In this document: positions 61,755 to 64,000 of the stretch, piece after piece | Layout of the letters: the number at the start of each line of letters is the position of its first letter | How positions within the stretch are numbered: the first letter of the stretch is position 1 | Assembly (NCBI RefSeq): GCF_900188275.1 | Contig: NZ_FZNY01000001.1 | Location: 868,001 to 932,000, forward strand | From: Dokdonia pacifica | Lineage (GTDB): Bacteria; Bacteroidota; Bacteroidia; Flavobacteriales; Flavobacteriaceae | Length of the DNA: 64,000 bases | Direction: 5' to 3' | The notes under the pieces: generated by a model | Seen by the model: only the letters and a program-made list of their open reading frames with translations | The model's database searches: none | What the model was told of the DNA's origin: nothing | Program-made: the position numbers and the translations under genes

Positions 61755-61799
61755 TTCGAAGTTTATACTAAGCTTGGTCAAAGTACGAAAGCATACGTA
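61755..61799. repeat. Reverse-oriented copy of the second TACGCTTT-type repeat
   Basis: Reverse complement reads GCTTTCGTACTTTGACC then AAGCTTAGTATAAACTTCG, matching 35953-35990 apart from a few changes and one insertion. In the 177-nt gap between the GH18 gene and the TspO-like gene. Confidence 0.65.
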
Positions 61800-61824
61800 T
61801 CTTTATAAAAACTAATCCATTCCT

Positions 61825-62625
61825 ATGAAAAAGGTATTTGCTATTGTCAATGTATTCTCTGTTATTCTTGTACTATTAGTAAATGGCCTTTCACAATCTC
61901 AACGTTGGAATAATACTACAATAGGAGAAATCAGTAACAAATATGACAATCTCTTCACACCTGCTGGATATGCCTTTGCCATTTGGGGATTGATCTTTCT
62001 AATGCTTATTGCATATAGTTTATTCCAAATACGCAGGGCTTTTTTTAGCAAAAAAGAATCTCCGTTTATAGAACAAACAGGTTGGTGGTTTGCTATTGCA
62101 AACGTATGCAATGCAGCTTGGGTTGTTGCCTTTACATACGAATATGTAGGACTTTCTGTAATCATTATGCTAGGGCTTTTAATAAGCCTATTACAAATTA
62201 TACGTAATACCAATATGGAACGTTGGGATGCGCCCATTGAGGTAATTGCTTTTGTTTGGTGGCCTATTTGTATCTATAGTGGTTGGATAACAGTTGCTAC
62301 AATTGCTAATTTTAGTGCCTATTTTGCAAGTATCGAACTTACAGGAGGAGAATTCACACAAATCCTATGGACTATGATTATGATAACCATTGCCGTACTT
62401 CTTAATATGTTTATGGTTTGGTTACGTAACCTAAGAGAATTTGCACTAGTAGCTATTTGGGCACTCATTGCCATTTATATGAGACATAAAGATCATATAG
62501 AAAGTATTTCGTATTATGCCCTTTGTGGTGCCATTGTGTTAATAGCTATTATCTCATTACATGCCTTTAACAATAGAAAAACAGCACCACATATAAAGTT
62601 AAAAGAGCGGTTGCGGAAGAAATAA
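61825..62625 (+). CDS. TspO/MBR-related multi-TM protein
   Basis: 266 residues with about eight hydrophobic helices. The first loop NLFTPAGYAFAIWGLIF is the TspO signature (TPxGWxFxIW), and FAIANVCNAAWVVAF, WWPICIYSGWITVA are Trp-rich as in the family. It is longer than the 160-residue five-helix TspO, so it is a distant relative with extra helices. Possibly binds tetrapyrroles or acts as a membrane sensor. Confidence 0.75.
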   Translation: MKKVFAIVNVFSVILVLLVNGLSQSQRWNNTTIGEISNKYDNLFTPAGYAFAIWGLIFLMLIAYSLFQIRRAFFSKKESPFIEQTGWWFAIANVCNAAWVVAFTYEYVGLSVIIMLGLLISLLQIIRNTNMERWDAPIEVIAFVWWPICIYSGWITVATIANFSAYFASIELTGGEFTQILWTMIMITIAVLLNMFMVWLRNLREFALVAIWALIAIYMRHKDHIESISYYALCGAIVLIAIISLHAFNNRKTAPHIKLKERLRKK

Positions 62626-62632
62626 ACACCTG

Positions 62633-63331
62633 CTAATTTATAAACTCTTTGAATCTATACGTAATACGTTTAACAAACATGCGATCCTCTGATTGTAGTG
62701 CTTTTTTTAGTCCAAGAGCAAATGCTTCTTCCAAACCAAGATCACGTAAAATATCAAGTTTAAGGCCTGTTGTAGTATGATCAAAAGTTGTAAAAACTCT
62801 TTGATATATGAGTTCTGCAGACACTATATATTGCAATGCTTTTTTTAGTAACTCCTCCTCTTTTTTATACCTGTAAAGAGTTTGAGATACAAATAGCTTA
62901 TAATCTGCCAGAAATCTAGCTTCAATCATTAATTCCTTTTCAAGCACCACATCTAAAGTATCTAATCCTTTTAGTCCTATTGATTCTAATCTATCAATCT
63001 CTTTATCTGTATGATCAAAATACACCTGCAATACTTTATGTAAAGAATTACTAGACTCTAGCCCCTCTATAATTCCGTTCATTTGCATTAATAAACCATA
63101 TACAATAGTATCTCTATCCGGATTTTCTTGAGACACTTTTTTATAATCTTGATCTAGTTTAATAAAATAATCATAAAGTACTTTCTCTTGGTTTTTAGAA
63201 GGAATGATACTTTGATGTTCAAAAGCAGTATCACAATAACCACAGGTATAGCTACCTGGTGTTGTTTCAGAAAAACCACTACTTGCACCACAACTAGGAC
63301 AAGAAATTTTATACGTTAGCGAATCACTCAT
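62633..63331 (-). CDS. Zinc-ribbon protein with helical C-terminal region
   Basis: 232 residues. The N-terminal zinc ribbon CPSCGASSGFSE ... YTCGYCDTAF (two CxxC knuckles, about 10-35) is followed by some 190 residues of helices (QEKVLYDYFIKLDQDYKKVS, LEKELMIEARFLADYKLFVS). No family recognised. Cytoplasmic; perhaps an adaptor protein. Confidence 0.7.
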   Translation of the reverse strand: MSDSLTYKISCPSCGASSGFSETTPGSYTCGYCDTAFEHQSIIPSKNQEKVLYDYFIKLDQDYKKVSQENPDRDTIVYGLLMQMNGIIEGLESSNSLHKVLQVYFDHTDKEIDRLESIGLKGLDTLDVVLEKELMIEARFLADYKLFVSQTLYRYKKEEELLKKALQYIVSAELIYQRVFTTFDHTTTGLKLDILRDLGLEEAFALGLKKALQSEDRMFVKRITYRFKEFIN

Positions 63332-63371
63332 AATACCTTACAAGATACAGAATCATATGAAAAATATGTTT

Positions 63372-63448
63372 TATACTTTAACGCTTCGCTCTCCCTTTGG
63401 TCGTAAACCTACAGGCAGGTCTCACAAATTCAATTTCGCGAAAGCGTA
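63372..63448. repeat. Intergenic repeat with inverted termini, copy C (shortened)
   Basis: 77 bp sharing TTTAACGCTTCGCTCTCC, GGCAGGTCTCACAAATTC and the end AAAGCGTA with copies A and B, but with part of the central GC-rich hairpin deleted and a damaged left end (TATACTTTAAC). Confidence 0.75.
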
Positions 63449-63449
63449 A

Positions 63450-63475
63450 AAAACCCAACTAAAATAAGTTGGGTT
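63450..63475 (-). terminator. Terminator of the gene at the right edge
   Basis: Stem AACCCAACT / AGTTGGGTT with AAAATA loop, and a T-tract on the minus-strand read, 17 nt beyond the stop at 63492. Confidence 0.85.
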
Positions 63476-63491
63476 CATTATCATTTCTATT

Positions 63492-64000
63492 TTATTGATC
63501 TTCATACGTAGTTAGCACATCCAAATCTGCTTCATGTTTTTTGAGTTTCTTATCATAATCTTTATAAATAGCTTTTGAAAAGAATACAATAACCAAAAGC
63601 ATAATACCAAAGACAATAGCAGAATGACTTAACTTTTCAGGAGTTTGAAAAACATCAAATCCTTTTGCCCATTTTAAAAAAGAGAGCCCTGCAACACATA
63701 ACCAAATAGCAACAATAGACATATCATATATAGCGGTACGCGAAGTATGTATTCTAAACTTGGCAATCTCTTTTTGTAATTGGATAAGACTCAATCTTCC
63801 ATAATCTATCTTTTTCAAAACACTATGCTGAAAATAAGAAAATACCATAGCTCCAGAAGCTACTATAAGCATTAATATATAGGGTACAGAATCGCTTACA
63901 AAATAAATCATACATAAGGATATAACCGCATAGACTAATGCCATATTTTTACCTGCAATCGAAACTTTCAGAAGTGTATCAAAGCCTGTTTTTGCTTTAT
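63492..64000 (-). CDS. Membrane protein, C-terminal part (runs off right edge)
   Basis: The minus-strand frame ending at 63492 is open through base 64000: the codons before the Met at 63944 read KAKTGFDTLLKVSIAGKN without a stop, so that Met is probably internal. The visible part has four hydrophobic helices (after the Met about 2-16, 19-37, 73-89, 101-122) and a charged tail (KKLKKHEADLDVLTTYEDQ). No family recognised. Confidence 0.6.
   Translation of the reverse strand, partial: KAKTGFDTLLKVSIAGKNMALVYAVISLCMIYFVSDSVPYILMLIVASGAMVFSYFQHSVLKKIDYGRLSLIQLQKEIAKFRIHTSRTAIYDMSIVAIWLCVAGLSFLKWAKGFDVFQTPEKLSHSAIVFGIMLLVIVFFSKAIYKDYDKKLKKHEADLDVLTTYEDQ

Overview
The window looks like a chromosome segment of a marine-type flavobacterium (Bacteroidetes). 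The support is AT-rich DNA, promoters with a TAnnTTTG -7 element instead of strong Shine-Dalgarno sites, an ECF sigma/FecR/TonB-receptor trio with an STN domain, a type IX secretion C-terminal sorting domain, many small lipoproteins, and a DUF2256/Cry-DASH/FeS-photolyase/DUF2805 light-repair operon. No rRNA, tRNA, transposase, integrase or CRISPR array was seen.

Layout. 1-1.4 kb: edge of a membrane glycosyltransferase gene and a divergent DPM1-like glycosyltransferase. 1.5-16 kb: one long minus-strand operon whose core is a tubulin/FtsZ-superfamily GTPase (12315-13850), a giant actin/Hsp70-fold ATPase (8722-12270), two vWA-like membrane proteins (4255-6111 and 14246-15544), a coiled-coil membrane protein, lipoproteins, a YidD paralogue and, last, a fusion of a TAXI periplasmic binding domain, a 2-TM pore and a TrkA-N/RCK domain. 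16-23 kb: a second minus-strand operon of small and secreted proteins with an orphan HSDR_N-type nuclease domain, then a YegP-like gene, then a NarL-type response regulator, a TPR histidine kinase and a tiny proline-rich lipoprotein. 23.5-25.8 kb: two plus-strand genes for envelope proteins, followed by a Cys-rich peptide with a GG-like leader.

The main point is that these blocks seem to form one regulated system. The palindrome TTACGG-N4-CCGTAA lies exactly 21 nt upstream of a TAnnTTTG-like -7 element in front of the tubulin/actin operon, the small-protein operon and the plus-strand envelope operon. Degenerate copies with the same spacing precede the YegP gene and form a second site before the plus-strand operon. 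The two-component pair in the middle of the region is the obvious candidate regulator. I infer a signal-responsive envelope or membrane-remodelling machine that senses outside the cell (TAXI domain, vWA lipoprotein) and acts through cytoplasmic nucleotide-driven filaments. Its function is not shown by the sequence.

26-47.5 kb is mostly ordinary: an M20 peptidase, a 1103-residue TPR/MORN-like repeat protein, two DUF3857 transglutaminase-like proteins (one catalytically dead), msrA, the photolyase operon (three photolyase/cryptochrome genes), and the sigma/anti-sigma/TonB receptor unit next to a LamG lipoprotein. 47.5-64 kb holds housekeeping and secreted enzymes: M13 and M28 peptidases, cold-shock protein, CBS protein, a T9SS-exported beta-lactamase-fold hydrolase, PLP enzymes, GH18, a TspO-like protein, and a membrane protein cut by the right edge.

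A second theme is the palindrome GCTTTCGCGAAAGC, present about a dozen times. It lies in intergenic DNA and also inside at least six genes, always read as AFAK(A) or RFRES. It also forms the end of a longer intergenic element with inverted termini (three copies).
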